DNA of 64,000 nt from Lasioglossum baleicum (taxonomy: Eukaryota > Arthropoda > Insecta > Hymenoptera > Halictidae), in NCBI RefSeq assembly GCF_051020765.1, contig NC_134935.1, positions 15,377,579 through 15,441,578 on the forward strand. Direction: 5' to 3'. The position numbers and the translations under genes are program-made. Below, one piece after another: positions 39,041-50,103 of this stretch. The notes beneath the pieces were generated by a model. The model was not told the origin of the DNA and did not search any database. It worked only from the letters and a program-made list of their open reading frames with translations. Each line of letters starts with the position of its first letter. The first letter of the stretch is position 1.

Positions 39041-39244
39041 TGACAGTCGCGACACATAATTTCCGTACACTTTGTACACAATTGATGATGAAAAGGGTGT
39101 CTCGCAGAGTTTCTTGTTTTTCTGTTTGGACGATCACGTTTTCCGTTTCGTTTCCTTATCGAAGCAGGTTATCCAAGTTATCCCGACACGTACAGCACGG
39201 CCTGGCGAGTCTCGTTAAAACTTGTTTATGACCGCTTGTTTCAG

Positions 39245-39459
39245 TTTACGAGCTTTTACGCGAACTCGGCGGCTATCTACCCCCGAAGAGCATCGCGCCC
39301 GCCGACATCACGCCGCTGGTGTCGAGGCTGTTGAGAGTGAACGGTGCTCCTCTCTTCGACTTCTACGTGGACGTCGATCTTTACGATCGTTCCAGGTCGT
39401 CCGTCTTCCTGGACCTGCCTACCAAGCACCATGAAGATACCTTCTTCGCGGAGAACCTG
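39245..39459 (+). CDS. Internal exon B of the M13 (neprilysin-like) gene
   Basis: A 215-nt exon preceded by a T-rich tract with acceptor TTTCAG and followed by donor GTGAGT. Two bases complete the valine codon from exon A, and the exon ends on a whole codon (phase 0). It encodes 72 residues counting the shared one. VYELLRELGGYLPP matches the M13 LL..LGGWP segment, with Tyr in place of the usual Trp. It is followed by a helix, ADITPLVSRLLRVNG, and then APLFDFYVDVDLYDRSRSSV, which matches the family strand pair L(F/I)xxxVxxDxxN. FLDLPTKHHEDTFFAENL occupies the place of the usual DQPxLGLPSRDYY loop but lacks the DQ and the GLPSRDYY pattern. GC-rich third positions contrast with the AT-rich intron. 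The unusual loop suggests a divergent, possibly catalytically altered member; Drosophila Gone early is one such relative, but the window does not prove that link. Confidence 0.93.
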
Positions 39460-40026
39460 GTGAGTCTTCTTTCTAGCCTTCACGTTTTAGTCTTGGTCTT
39501 CTGTCGTCAAGTCTTAGACCGTAGTCTTCTCTCGTCACGTTGCAATCTTATTGCTAGTCTACGGCGTCGAGTGTTTTACTGTCTCCATTGTCTTCTGCCC
39601 TAGCTCTGATGGTCGTACTCTTTTGCTAACACCTTTACTGACCCGGGTAGCGCAAACGTTTCGGATGATATGGTTGTTTACTTTTACACGATGGGTTAAG
39701 CGGGTAGACTCGTTTCCAGGATTGCAAGAGCGCGGAATTCGCCTTCTCATTTCTCGATAATGCAATGGTTGGGTTTTTTAGTAGTCAAAAGAGCTAGATG
39801 AAAGATCAATCTAGGCCGCGATCGCCCTAAAAAATCCTATTTGTACGTTTACCAGGCGTAATTTGCATTAATGGTAATTATTTTTCTCGGCGCTCAGATT
39901 CGATCAATTTCTACACTAAATGAATATAGCTTGAGGGGCATGAAACGTTATAGTCCGGGTTCGAACCAAATAACGCTAATTTGCATTAATTTAATTTTCC
40001 GAATAATTTGCATTATTCGGAAGCAT

Positions 40027-40137
40027 GTACAGTGAACCACGGAAGTATCTGAACGCACTTTAAAACAGTATAACTTTCTTATGATCGGACCAAACGACCT
40101 GACTTTTTTTGAGCAATTAGAAGAATTGATGTACCAA
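40027..40137. mobile_element. Truncated CAGTG-type MITE terminus
   Basis: TACAGTGAACCACGGAAGTA, then TTTAAAACAGTATAACTTTC and TTAGAAGAATTGATGTAC resembles the left end of the 54055-54972 element (TACAGTGATGTCCAAAAGTA, then a TTAGAAGAATTAATGTAC phrase at the corresponding place). The right half is missing; the sequence switches into a GGTTGATTAA array at 40138. Confidence 0.5.
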
Positions 40138-40462
40138 ATGAGGGACGGGTGAAGGTTAAGGGTTGATTAATGAGAGGTGGTTTAAGGGGATTGATTAATG
40201 GGGGTTGATTCAAACACATTGGTTAAAGGTGATTGATTAATGTGAGCTGGTTTAATAGGGATTGATTAATGGGAGTTGGTTCAAAGAAACTGATTAAAGA
40301 TGATCTATTAATAGGGGTTGGTCAATCAGTTAAAGGGGAATGATTAATGGGGATTGATCTAAGTCTAGACAAATTAGTTAAAGGTGGTTGATTAACCAGG
40401 ATTGCTTAAAGAAGAGTAATGAATGGGGGTTGATGACATGAAATTGGTTAAAAGGGGTTGAT
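40138..40462. repeat. GGTTGATTAA minisatellite, duplicated copy 1
   Basis: Degenerate units such as GGGGATTGATTAATGGGGGT repeat through this stretch. It aligns over its whole length with 42583-42862, including the unusual phrase GCTTAAAGAAGAGTAATGAA. It also begins with GAGGGACGGGTGAAGGTTAA, a relic of the right end of the MITE at 42336-42595. The two loci are therefore a segmental duplication about 2.45 kb apart. Confidence 0.88.
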
Positions 40463-40779
40463 TAGGACTTTTGACACTAAACCTACCGAGCCTTAAAAGT
40501 AAATGTTCCCTTATAAGAATCAAAAGATTGATTTTATTTAGATTTTGTGCGACTCTTATTATAATACGTGCTCCACTAATGATATTTATACAGTCGATTC
40601 TTATAAAATTATTTTTATTATTTCAATAATTATCGAGAAGTGAGAAGGCGCGTCCTGCACCCTTGCAATTCTTGGAAAACGAGTCTACCCCATTCAGGGG
40701 ATTGAGATAGTGTTGAGTTTCATGGGGGTTGGTGCGATTCGTAATGCGAGTGGTAATGGGGTAGGGGATGGGAGATTTT

Positions 40780-41390
40780 AAGGGTTGGCGCTTGGGCTGG
40801 TTTTGATAAAGGCAATTGGCCGAAATAGAGCTCGGAGACTTTGGGATAATATTGTTTTGGGACAGAAGGGAATTCTTAGTGTAGGCATTTTTTATTTATT
40901 GTTAGTTTTGTCGGTAGAGATGTCGAAGAGATCACCAACTGTATATAAAATAGAAAGTAGTGTTTATGTATTGTGCAATTTTTGCTTCTCAGAATCGTTG
41001 TGTCCTTATATTCTAATTAACGCTTTAAAATTGTTTTACATGTTTGAAAATCATTGTAGAGAACGTGATGTTCTAAAAAATTGCTTTTCACATATTCTAA
41101 AATTATTTTAGATCTTCCAAAATTGATTTACACGTTCTGAATTCATTTTAGATGTTCCAAAATGCTTCTACATCTTCGAAAATTACTTTTCATTATTGTA
41201 AACTCATTTTAGATCTTCCAAACTTGTTTTCATCTGAAATCGTCTTAAGTGGTCTAAAATTACTTTACATGTTTGAAAATTGTGTTATATGTATTGAACT
41301 TGTTTTACATGTTTTAAATTTGCTTTAGATGTTTTGAAATTGTTTTACATGTTTCAACATTTTTTTTTTAGATACGCCATGATTGACCTA
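40780..41390. repeat. Degenerate ~27-bp tandem repeats
   Basis: From about 41030 to 41380, phrases such as TTTTACATGTTTGAAAATTG and TTTTAGATCTTCCAAAATTG recur at roughly 26-30-bp spacing with heavy divergence. 40780-41030 is unassigned; a 108-codon frame there and into the repeat is not supported as a gene. Confidence 0.7.
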
Positions 41391-42335
41391 GTTGTTTTCA
41401 AAGCACAAATAAAAGCACTCATTTCTTTGGATACATTCAATTGCCACGACTTAAATACGATATATGTGCACGACAGACTTCGTTAAATTTCACTAAAAGT
41501 TAATCTTGTGTTTCAATAGAGTAAGATTACTTTAATCCACGTATTTCTGTATGTTAGAAATGTATGAAACACTTCTATCCAAATTTTCTCGTATTTTTCT
41601 TGTTCTTGTATTTTAAAGAATGTATAAACATTTTTATCGAAGCAGATTAATTAAACAATACAAATGTCTTTTTTTCGCATTTCTGCACGTTATGAATCCA
41701 TTAAAACATTTTAGAAAATTCATTTTTATTGTAACGATAACTACAGAATGACGAATTGTCAAATGGATATTTAATAGAATTTTGTTACTGAGTTATCGGT
41801 GGATTTCACCGTAATCAATAGCAGAGAGGTTCTATCGGTGGCCCATGTGTTCTATCGCGTCACCATAAGGGGGCCCAGTAAATCTTCAAAACGTGGCCTC
41901 GGCTCTTATTCATCGATTCCCTAGGAAATTAACGAGCGGGATTACCTTGTTCGCTTCTGCTGTCGAGACTCAGGGGGATGAATACTTCTCTGGCCGAGGC
42001 TATGGTACGCTACGTGCAGGTTAATAGATAGCGCGCGTTTCACCGTGGAAACCCGCCGGTTAATTCCTCAAGCAAACGTGCGGCGAGTTCTGGCCCGCAC
42101 TCGCATAAATCCTGTCCCTGGTTTTCGCCATTCGGTTTGCTAGGAATTGCGTCGCGACATTTTACTTTCGAGATTTCAATGCGTTCCTAACTGTATCTAC
42201 TCTGACACGTATTTATTTTTCATTCAAATATACTTCTATATAGATGAATCGTGGGTGTTCGTCCGAATACATTGGTTCAAGATTATTGATTAATGACGGT
42301 TGGTTTAAGGGGGTTGATTAATGGAATTGCTTTGA

Positions 42336-42595
42336 CCCTCATCCGTCCCTCGTTTCACGAAATGGAACTGTCCCTCGGTGTCAAATCGACACAGTGGTAA
42401 AAGATTTATTGGTAAAGTTTCTTAATTTAAATTAATGAGTTAACGTTTACATCTTTGGTTTTCCGTTTACGTATTTCGCTTTGAAAAAGAGAAGTAAAAG
42501 TCACGAAGTTTCGGGCAAATTTATCTACAAATAACAGAACAGTACAACTTCTTTTGGGAAAACTGTGTCAAAGTAACACGAGGGACGGATGAGGG
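42336..42595. mobile_element. piggyBac-like MITE inserted in a GGTTGATTAA array
   Basis: Starts TTGA|CCCTCATCCGTCCCTCGT and ends ACGAGGGACGGATGAGGG|TTAA. The inverted termini are about 18 bp and perfect. TTAA on the right and one-base-altered TTGA on the left fit the TTAA target of piggyBac elements. The 260-bp body has no transposase. The GGTTGATTAA repeat is interrupted on both sides, so the insertion came after the array formed. Superfamily assignment rests on target site and CCC termini only. Confidence 0.8.
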
Positions 42596-42596
42596 T

Positions 42597-43140
42597 TAAG
42601 GGGGTGAATTAATGGGAGGTGGTTTAAGGGGATTGATTAATGGGGGTTGGGTTCAAACAAATTGGTTAAAGATGATCGATTAATGGGGTTGATTAATGGG
42701 GGTTGGTCAATACAGATTAGTTAAAGGGGAATGATTAATAGGGGTTGGTCTATATAGATTAGTTAAAGGAGGTTGATTAACCAAGATTGCTTAAAGAAGA
42801 GTAATGAATGGGGGTTGATGCTTAGGGATTGGTGCAATGAAATTGGTTTAAGGGGGTTGATTAAATGAAGTTGATTAAAGGAACCTGATTAAATAGGGTT
42901 GATTAATAAATACTGACCAGGAGGTTGATTAAAGAGGTTGATTAATAAATATTTCCCAGGGGGTTGATTAAAGAGGTTGATTAATAAATATTTCCCAGGG
43001 GGTGGATTAAAGATGTTGATTAATAAATACTCACCAGGGGGTTGATTAAAGAGGTTGATTAATAAATACTGACCAGGAGGTTGATTAATAAATACTGACC
43101 AGGGGGTTGATTAAAGAGGTTGATTAAAAGGCATTAATTG
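42597..43140. repeat. GGTTGATTAA minisatellite, duplicated copy 2, plus a 36-39-bp subarray
   Basis: 42597-42862 duplicates 40138-40462. From 42895 to 43130 it passes into a regular subarray of GGTTGATTAATAAATAC, then TGACCAGGGGGTTGATTAAA, absent from copy 1, so this part expanded after the duplication. The array also continues upstream of the MITE (42290-42335). Confidence 0.88.
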
Positions 43141-43978
43141 AAGGAGATTACTTAAATTAATTGACAGATAAGCCAGATTAAAATCGAGTTAATCCAATAA
43201 TTAATTTTAACTCTTTCTTTTATAACAAAACGCGTCTAACTTACGTTCCTTCTTGGCATCAGCTAGCTTCGAATCGAATGGCAATACAGATACCACTTTT
43301 TCCTATCGCACAGTGCGCTAGCAGCCGTTGCGATGGCTAGACGCCGTCGACTCTGCAAAAACATCTTCATTATTCATAGGGACCGCTTAATACCGGGCTT
43401 ATCGGCGATTCGCGAGCCAGACCCGGCACACATGGTGCGCCATGTGAGATCGATGCACGGTGAAACAGTAGCCCCAGGAACGCCATCGGCGCTTTTAATG
43501 TTTAAATGCACGAAACGCCAGCTGAACTCTGTCGAATCTGTTCGCCGATAGACAAAGGATTCAATCGAACCCCTGTGATACTTTTTGCGAACGTTTGATC
43601 ACCGACGGTTCCCAGTGAATGTATTGGACGCACGGTTTATTGTACTGTAGATTTGATGCATTTATGACAATGAGTAGGTGCAATTCGAAAGAATAGAAAA
43701 ATTTGAAAATATGGATGTATTATTTCTAATTTATTCAAGTCATTGGAGAAAACAGGACATTTCTACTTCGTTCTTGTTTATTACATTTGATGCAGACAAT
43801 TCTTGTTTCGTAAACTTTACTATAAGGAAAGTCTACTTGTTAATTTTTTATGCTTTATGTTTTTAAATAAATGGCAATCTATGGTAATTTCTTACGTCAA
43901 TGATAGACTCCATGTTCATCTGTGGTGAAAGAAAAGATGATTTCATTGGAAAGGAATCACTTATTCCGTGAATGTTAC

Positions 43979-44700
43979 TTACTCTGCAATGCATAAAATT
44001 CGCAGTCTAATGACAATAATAAACGGGGAACGAGTCTGTATAACCTTAATCGTGTAACGCCAATCACTGGAACAACGCCATATTCCTGCACTATAAACTG
44101 CACAGAGGAATCAATACTCATGCCGGACCATACAAGAACCAGTAATGCTGAAAACTTGCTGGTATAGTTTGGAACTTCGTAAATGATCGCGAAGGACCAT
44201 GCAGAAAATAGCTATAAAATTGCTTACGACCGAGTTATTTCAAACTTTGCGCATTGAGTTCCACATCGATCCTCTGCAACAACTTTTTTAACAGTCTACG
44301 AGATCTTTAAAAATTCCGAAACTTCCAAACTGAGAAAACACATAAAAGTCGTTGATGCCACATTCTATTCAATCCTTGTTGCAACTGCATCCCAGGAAAG
44401 AAAATTTTTTCTCCTCTCGATTTACATTTGACAACTGAGAAAAATATTCATTATATTAAATATCATCGTGTTAATCTATATTTATCATCTAACTTAAAAA
44501 TTATTTTCGGTTGGAATTTTATATTTAGGAACGTAAAATATAAATTATTTTATAAATTATATAAATTATTTTATATTTTATGCTACTGTTAAAGTACCTA
44601 AGAATAATTAAAAATTTTATTCTATTCGACAATTGATATCTAAAAGGCTGAGAAGAATGCAAAATTCTATGAGATGTTTTGTACAAGATGAAATGATCAA
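43979..44700. other. Unassigned AT-rich intronic stretch with a dispersed-core copy
   Basis: Begins with GCATAAAATTCGCAGTCTAA (43990-44009). The remainder has AT-rich runs such as TATAAATTATTTTATA at 44530-44580 and nothing else recognisable. Confidence 0.5.
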
Positions 44701-45139
44701 AGCACTAAAAAATGAGTTCGTGTCTACGTGTAATTTTTACGGAGTTTGATCCAGGAGGAATTATCGTAACAAAGGTTAGAGCACAGCCTGAGGGTTGAAC
44801 AACAAATGTGACTACAATCCTGAAGATACTAGTTCCAAGTACAACATAGTTGGAACGAAGTGTACGTTGTCGAAGTTCGCAACTTTTTAGCCGACGGTGA
44901 TGGAACTTCGATCCCATGGAGTACGTGTATCGGTCTCCTCCAGGAGGGAACTACGTGACAGGCATTAATTATTCTTCCGGTTCTTTTAACTGCTTTCAAC
45001 CGCCATCACGTTCCCCGATGATCGTGTCCGATAAACCATCGGAGGTCTCTTCAAGCTTCTTCTTCGTCGTGGACGAGTTACGAGAACGATCCGGGCTCTC
45101 GGAATTTATGGCTGTGCTCGAACCGCCTCTGTTGAACCA

Positions 45140-46005
45140 TGGACCATTCAAAGAGACATAAAACCGAACCAAAAAATGGTATATTAAAATTTCCAACAGG
45201 ATTACAAACAGAGGACTCTAATTTACATATTCGTATAAATTTCACTCGCGAAAAGATTTTTCAAGCACCTTAGGCACACTCGATGTTGATAAAGTTTCCA
45301 AAACGACCACTAAATGGCACACATGAGATTCAAAGTGATATAAAACCGAAACAAAAAATGGTACATTAAAATTTCCAACAGGATTACAAACAGAGGACTC
45401 TAATTTACATATCCGCATTAAGTTTCACTCACGAAAAAATTTTTCAAGCACCTTAGGCACACTCGAAGTTGATAAAGTTTCCAAAACGACCACTAAATGG
45501 CACACATGAGATTCAAAGTGATATAAAACCGAACCAAAAAATGGTACATTAAAATTTCCAACAGGATTACAAACAGAGGACTCTAATTTACATATCCGCA
45601 TTAAGTTTCACTGACGAAAAAATTTTTCAAGCACCTTAGGCACACTCGAAGTTGATAAAGTTTCCAAAACGACCACTAAATGGCACACATGAGATTCAAA
45701 GTGATATAAAACCGTAGCAAAAAATGGTACATTAAAATTTCCAACAGGATTACAAACAGAGGACTCTAATTTACATATCCGCATTAAGTTTCACTCGCGA
45801 AAAGATTTTTCAAGCACCTTAGGCACACTCGAAGTTGATAAAGTTTCCAAAACGACCACTAAATGGCACACACGAGATTCAAAGTGATATAAAACCGAAG
45901 CAAAAAATGGTACATTAAAATTTCCAACAGGATTACAAACAGAGGACTCAAATCTACAAATCCACATTAATTTGATTCCCAAAAAAAAATTTTGTGTGCT
46001 CCGCA
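45140..46005. repeat. 183-bp satellite, locus 1, about 5 copies
   Basis: AAAAAATGGTACATTAAAAT recurs at 45171, 45353, 45536, 45719 and 45902 (182-183 bp apart). The unit also has TTCCAACAGGATTACAAAC, TTTTTCAAGCACCTTAGGC, GTTGATAAAGTTTCCAAAAC and CCACTAAATGGCACACATGA. Copies are very alike (only a few substitutions), so this is a recent expansion. The same unit in diverged form occurs at 49230-49660 and 56900-57500. Confidence 0.95.
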
Positions 46006-47061
46006 GGGTGTTTTAAATCAACCGCGGTCCGACCAATTGTCGTCACTCCACAAATCGTTCTCTCGTCGAAAAACCTTGCGGATCAAGTCGGCGAGCGATC
46101 GACAAGCATGATCCCCATAAAGCCTCGGTAAGAATAAAGTGTCCCGGAGATGGTCGAACGAGGGATCCGACGGTGTCCGTCGTTCTGCTCGTTGCTCGCT
46201 AACGGGCACACGGAAGTGCCGTCACGACGACGTCGACTCTCTTTTGTCGAGCTTAAGTATTAAAGTCCCCACGGCCTTGAGCCGTTATCACAATCGCTGG
46301 GAAACTTGCCGGACAAAAGGGGTTAGGTCTGGGTTGACAACGGGACACCCACTCGCTGACATGGACAGCGTTAGACCGTTGCCAGAGCGTTGCCAACGTT
46401 GTCAGCGCCGCACCAGCCTCGGGCGATTGTCTGAACGAATCCTTTCAACCCTACGCCCGTTTCACCGGGGGCTTTTATTAAAAAGTTCCGCGGGCCGGGA
46501 ATTACAGCCGAGGTTAATAGGAGCACGGCTTTAATTTTTTAATCCCGTAATTAATTCCCCGTACGCGCCTACCTGCTACTTTCTCTTGGTCTTTCTTCCA
46601 CCTTCCCCACTCGGTTCTACGCCTCGTTCTCCGACAATGGCCCATTCAGAACAGCGAAAATAATCCCCGGGGCCCCGGGAATAAGATCTGTTCGAAACTG
46701 CCCGCGGCTCCCGAGAGGACTTCCGTGGATTTGCGCGGAACTGCATAATACTCACTCCAAGTAACAGGTCGAAGGCGGTTTCTAACCTGATACGTTCAAT
46801 TGCCCTTTCACAGGGCTCGTGGGTATTTTTTAAATTGCTGCCACGCTCTTTTTCATACACCTGGAATTCTTTCCGGCAGGTACAGCGAATAAAATAAAAT
46901 ATTGGCATACTTTTTAAAGGAGAATTTTCATATTGAAGTTATACGACTTGGATCGTTTTGAGGAGAGACATTTTTATCTGACGTTCTTAAAGAATATAGT
47001 AAAACGTGCTCACCTCTTCAAAGGAATCTTCACATAATTTAAAAAAACCACGCGCGACAGA

Positions 47062-47241
47062 AGTGAAACTCCTTGCAGTCTAGTAATGTTTAGAAGTAAA
47101 TTAAGATTGGAAATGGTAAATAATCCTAATGAAGCGACAACAAGATGTTGTTCCTGATCTTGTTGTCGCTTCATCAGGATTATTTACCATTTCCAATCTT
47201 AATTTACTTCTAAACATTACTAGACTGCAAGAAGTTTTACT
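47062..47241. repeat. Long hairpin, 85-bp arms, 10-base loop
   Basis: The left arm (47062-47146) and right arm (47157-47241) are reverse complements with about 3 mismatches. They include CTTGCAGTCTAGTAATGTTT and GAAGCGACAACAAGAT. The loop is GTTGTTCCTG. No CAGGGTG terminus or TA duplication is visible, so it is not the same kind of foldback MITE as the others. In the pre-mRNA it would fold into an almost perfect 85-bp duplex, much longer than a typical animal microRNA precursor stem. Confidence 0.92.
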
Positions 47242-49229
47242 TACCTGACACCTGTCAACATTTTTCATGTTAGTTTAGAACAAGGGTTTGGACAATTGTT
47301 TATAAATCTTTCAGTCGGAACAAAATCCGACGAGAAACTGCATGTGAAAGTAGCTGGAGGTTGATTCTATCTTATCCAATTGCAAATATTCACAAATTAA
47401 CTCTGATTAATTAGTTATTAACAATTGTTCCCATAATGCGTAAGACAAGGAGGGTCGAACTGTGCAACAAGGACATACATAACATACCACTTCTCCAAAA
47501 TTTGTTAATAACTAACAATTTAAGCATCAAACCTGCATAAAACTGAAATGGGAATGTAACCAAGGCTTCATTTTACATTCCAACATCTTGAAAGTTCACC
47601 AATGAAGTCTTTAAAGTTAGTAAATTAATTATGAAAATGTTACTTGTCGAACTATTCGAGGTTATTCGCGAAATTTCGTCACTTCCGTAACGCTAGAAAA
47701 TTGTAGCCCCCTCAGCAAAGAAGTTTCACTTAAAAAAAAATTTCCTCCATAAACCGACTCGCGTTGTTTGCACAAATCAGTGCGTGTAAATTGTTATGTA
47801 TCGAATCGAGCGTTGAATCCGAAAGTGTAGCTTCTAGAAGATGCTTGACGGCGTCAGAGAAGGCAATCAACCGACACTCTTTAATCTAAAAGTAATCTGG
47901 CCCGTCCTGGGCCAATAAGCTGCCCCATCCCCAGCGCAATTTCGTCGCAGCACACTCTCGGCCTTGTAATTAGCATCCGCAATTCAGTGGATAATCCGAT
48001 TCCGGTCAGATCGTTGCCGACGAAAATCCCCGGCGTCAAATTGCCCGTCGCCACCTCGAGCTTCTTTCGTCAATGTCTCCCGAGCACTCTTCGCTACCTT
48101 GTTATTCATCGTCTTTGAGTCGGTTCTGATTCTCACCGAATATACTGCGATATTTTATTGCAGATAAGAGAGAAAAATTGAGAGTGGGCGCGGGAGCGAA
48201 GAAAAAGGGAGGAGAGGGTTCTATAAAATTACAAAAGCCCACACAAGCCTCTGAATCGAAGCGAGGTAATATCGTAGAAATAGGACACGGTAATACGATA
48301 CTGTCAATCATAGTATCAGTTACAGGCATTACCTACAGACACCACGTATGCACGCACGTTCATAAAAAAAAACGTGCAAATATTTACTCGAGCGGTATAC
48401 ATACATGTACGTCGACGTTATACGTAAAGAGCATGTTAATATAACTGAAATAAGCAGAAAATTTCCGCAACAACAGCGTTAACGCGAGCCAGCCACGCTC
48501 GATAAATATTGGTTCGAACCGGAGCGAAATTTTCTGAGTGGTAAACATTATTGTAATGGTTTCATTGCGTGCAATCAGTCTTTGATACATGCAAAAGAAA
48601 TTGTTGACTCTATTCGGTCTCGCTTAACATTTCAAACATTAAGACGAAATGGAAATGTTAAGAGATAATCACAGTAATTCAATTATCACATTGTTTTAGT
48701 GCACATTATTTTTTTTTATGTGTATAAAAAAGGAGCAATGTTCTTACTGCAAACGGTACCAGATTAATTTCTGAGCGGTCACTGAATTGCCAGGGATAAT
48801 TATTTACCCTGGCTCGAAATAAAATGAGTGAAACAATGAAACAAAGGTGTGCAAAAATGGGATTCAGCAGCTAACAAGCGCCGCTATTATTATTAAATTC
48901 CCTCGGTCCGTGGAAATGTAACAGAATTAGAGCTAACTCTTTATCTCGGTGAATGCGGGAAGGAGAAATTTTTTTTCTAACGAACGACAAGAGTCTCCTA
49001 GCGTGCTTGAAAATTCCAGCAGGCAAACATCCGAGCATCCGGGTCGCGCGCTCTCTCCTCGTTTCATGCTATTAACTTGCTGCGAATTAAAGATGCCTGA
49101 CCTTGCCGTGTTGCCATAACAACAGTTGCTAATTCTCTCCAATTGTTTCCGCTAAACAACAAACTCCGTTCTTCACAATACGGCAATTTTCGTACAATAT
49201 CGCTCTAATTGGTAAATTGGCAATCAATG

Positions 49230-49660
49230 GCATACCAGTGACATACATTTCGATCGTAGCGCTACAAAATGGCCCCAGAAAATCGTACAGCAAATTTTGA
49301 GCGGCCGTTGCAAAAAGGAGAGGTTTTATGAACAAAAAAATTTTTTACAGGCTTTCGTTCAAAGTGCGATAAAATGGGCCAAAAATGTCGTACATCAAAT
49401 TTTTCAGCGTCATTGTGAAGAGGACACTCTACGCTTCAAATCCTTTGGAATGTTGTTAACGAAAAAAATTTATTAAGCTCCGTAGAAATGATCAAAGTTG
49501 ACAAAGTGGCCAAAAGAACTATATGGCAAATGTTCCATTCAAATTGTATCAGAAAAACATCCTGCGTCAACATTTCCAACAGTATTACAAAGAGAAAACT
49601 CCAATCTACCGATCCCCATTGATTTCATGTCGAAGAAAGATTTTCTAAGCTGCACAGAGC
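49230..49660. repeat. 183-bp satellite, locus 2, 2-3 diverged copies
   Basis: Phrases of the 45-kb unit recur in diverged form: CATTTCCAACAGTATTACAAA (trimmed: TTTCCAACAGTATTACAAAG), AAAGTTGACAAAGTGGCCAA, ACTATATGGCAAATGTTCCA and AAATTTATTAAGCTCCGTAG. Two further units are marked by CAAAATGGCCCCAGAAAATC (49265) and AAAATGGGCCAAAAATGTCG (49372). Confidence 0.75.
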
Positions 49661-50103
49661 AAGTTGAATCTCCCCTACCCGCTTTCCGAGAGGCCAATTA
49701 CGCGAGGTCCGATTAACGGCGAGAAAACGTCAGGAATCAAATGATCGATCGATCCCGCGAGAAGGTTGCGCATCGCATTTACCGCGTGGATCTTGTCCCG
49801 GGCTGGTCCATTATTCATCCGCAACAGATTCGTCACGGGAGTCGATTGAAATTCACCGCGGCGCAGAGTTTCGCGAATCGGGAGAGCCGAGAGAGAGCTC
49901 CTTGCCGAGTTGGGGCCAATATCGGATTCGGCCCTCGAATACTATCGAACATGTGCTCTCGCCGACTGCTGGCCGGATTGAAATGAATACGCGTGAACGT
50001 TGGCCCCGAGGGATGGCCGTGCTGCTGCCATTACGAAGAGCCTGCGATACTATACTCGCCGGGAACGTAATAAGATCGGAAACCCGCCGGCTGCGGAACT
50101 GAC

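Larger units (their letters stand above)
6586..39244 (+). other. 32.7-kb phase-1 intron between exons A and B
   Basis: Bounded by GTAAGT and TTTCAG with codon phase 1 matching on both sides. The intron is a mosaic of AT-rich repeat arrays and CpG-containing, more balanced islands: about 7260-7720, 8480-8970, 10200-10780, 11880-12420, 13050-13670, 14090-14380, 15650-17130, 18040-18560, 19640-21340, 21760-23060, 25050-25560, 27590-29860, 31020-31400, 32940-33780, 35150-35860 and 37300-37790. No exon-like ORF with family similarity was found in the islands. Enhancers could be present but cannot be recognised from sequence alone. Confidence 0.85.

Noticed and set aside
39940..39990. GGGTTCGAACC phrase resembling a tRNA T-arm
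   Set aside because: No acceptor stem, D-arm or anticodon arm can be placed around it.
41920..42005. Possible exon in a GC-richer island (TCCCTAG acceptor)
   Set aside because: The phase-0 frame hits a stop before any donor.
40138..43140. G-rich GGTTGATTAA arrays as interstitial telomeric repeats
   Set aside because: The unit is not the insect telomere repeat TTAGG and is too degenerate.
43319..43445. Possible exon with CGCACAG acceptor and GTGAGA donor
   Set aside because: Stops in the frames needed for phase 0 joining and no M13 similarity.
46005..46130. Exon-like block with CCGCAG acceptor and GTAAGA donor
   Set aside because: The frame open throughout does not fit phase 0 at both ends, other frames have stops, and the peptide does not resemble M13.
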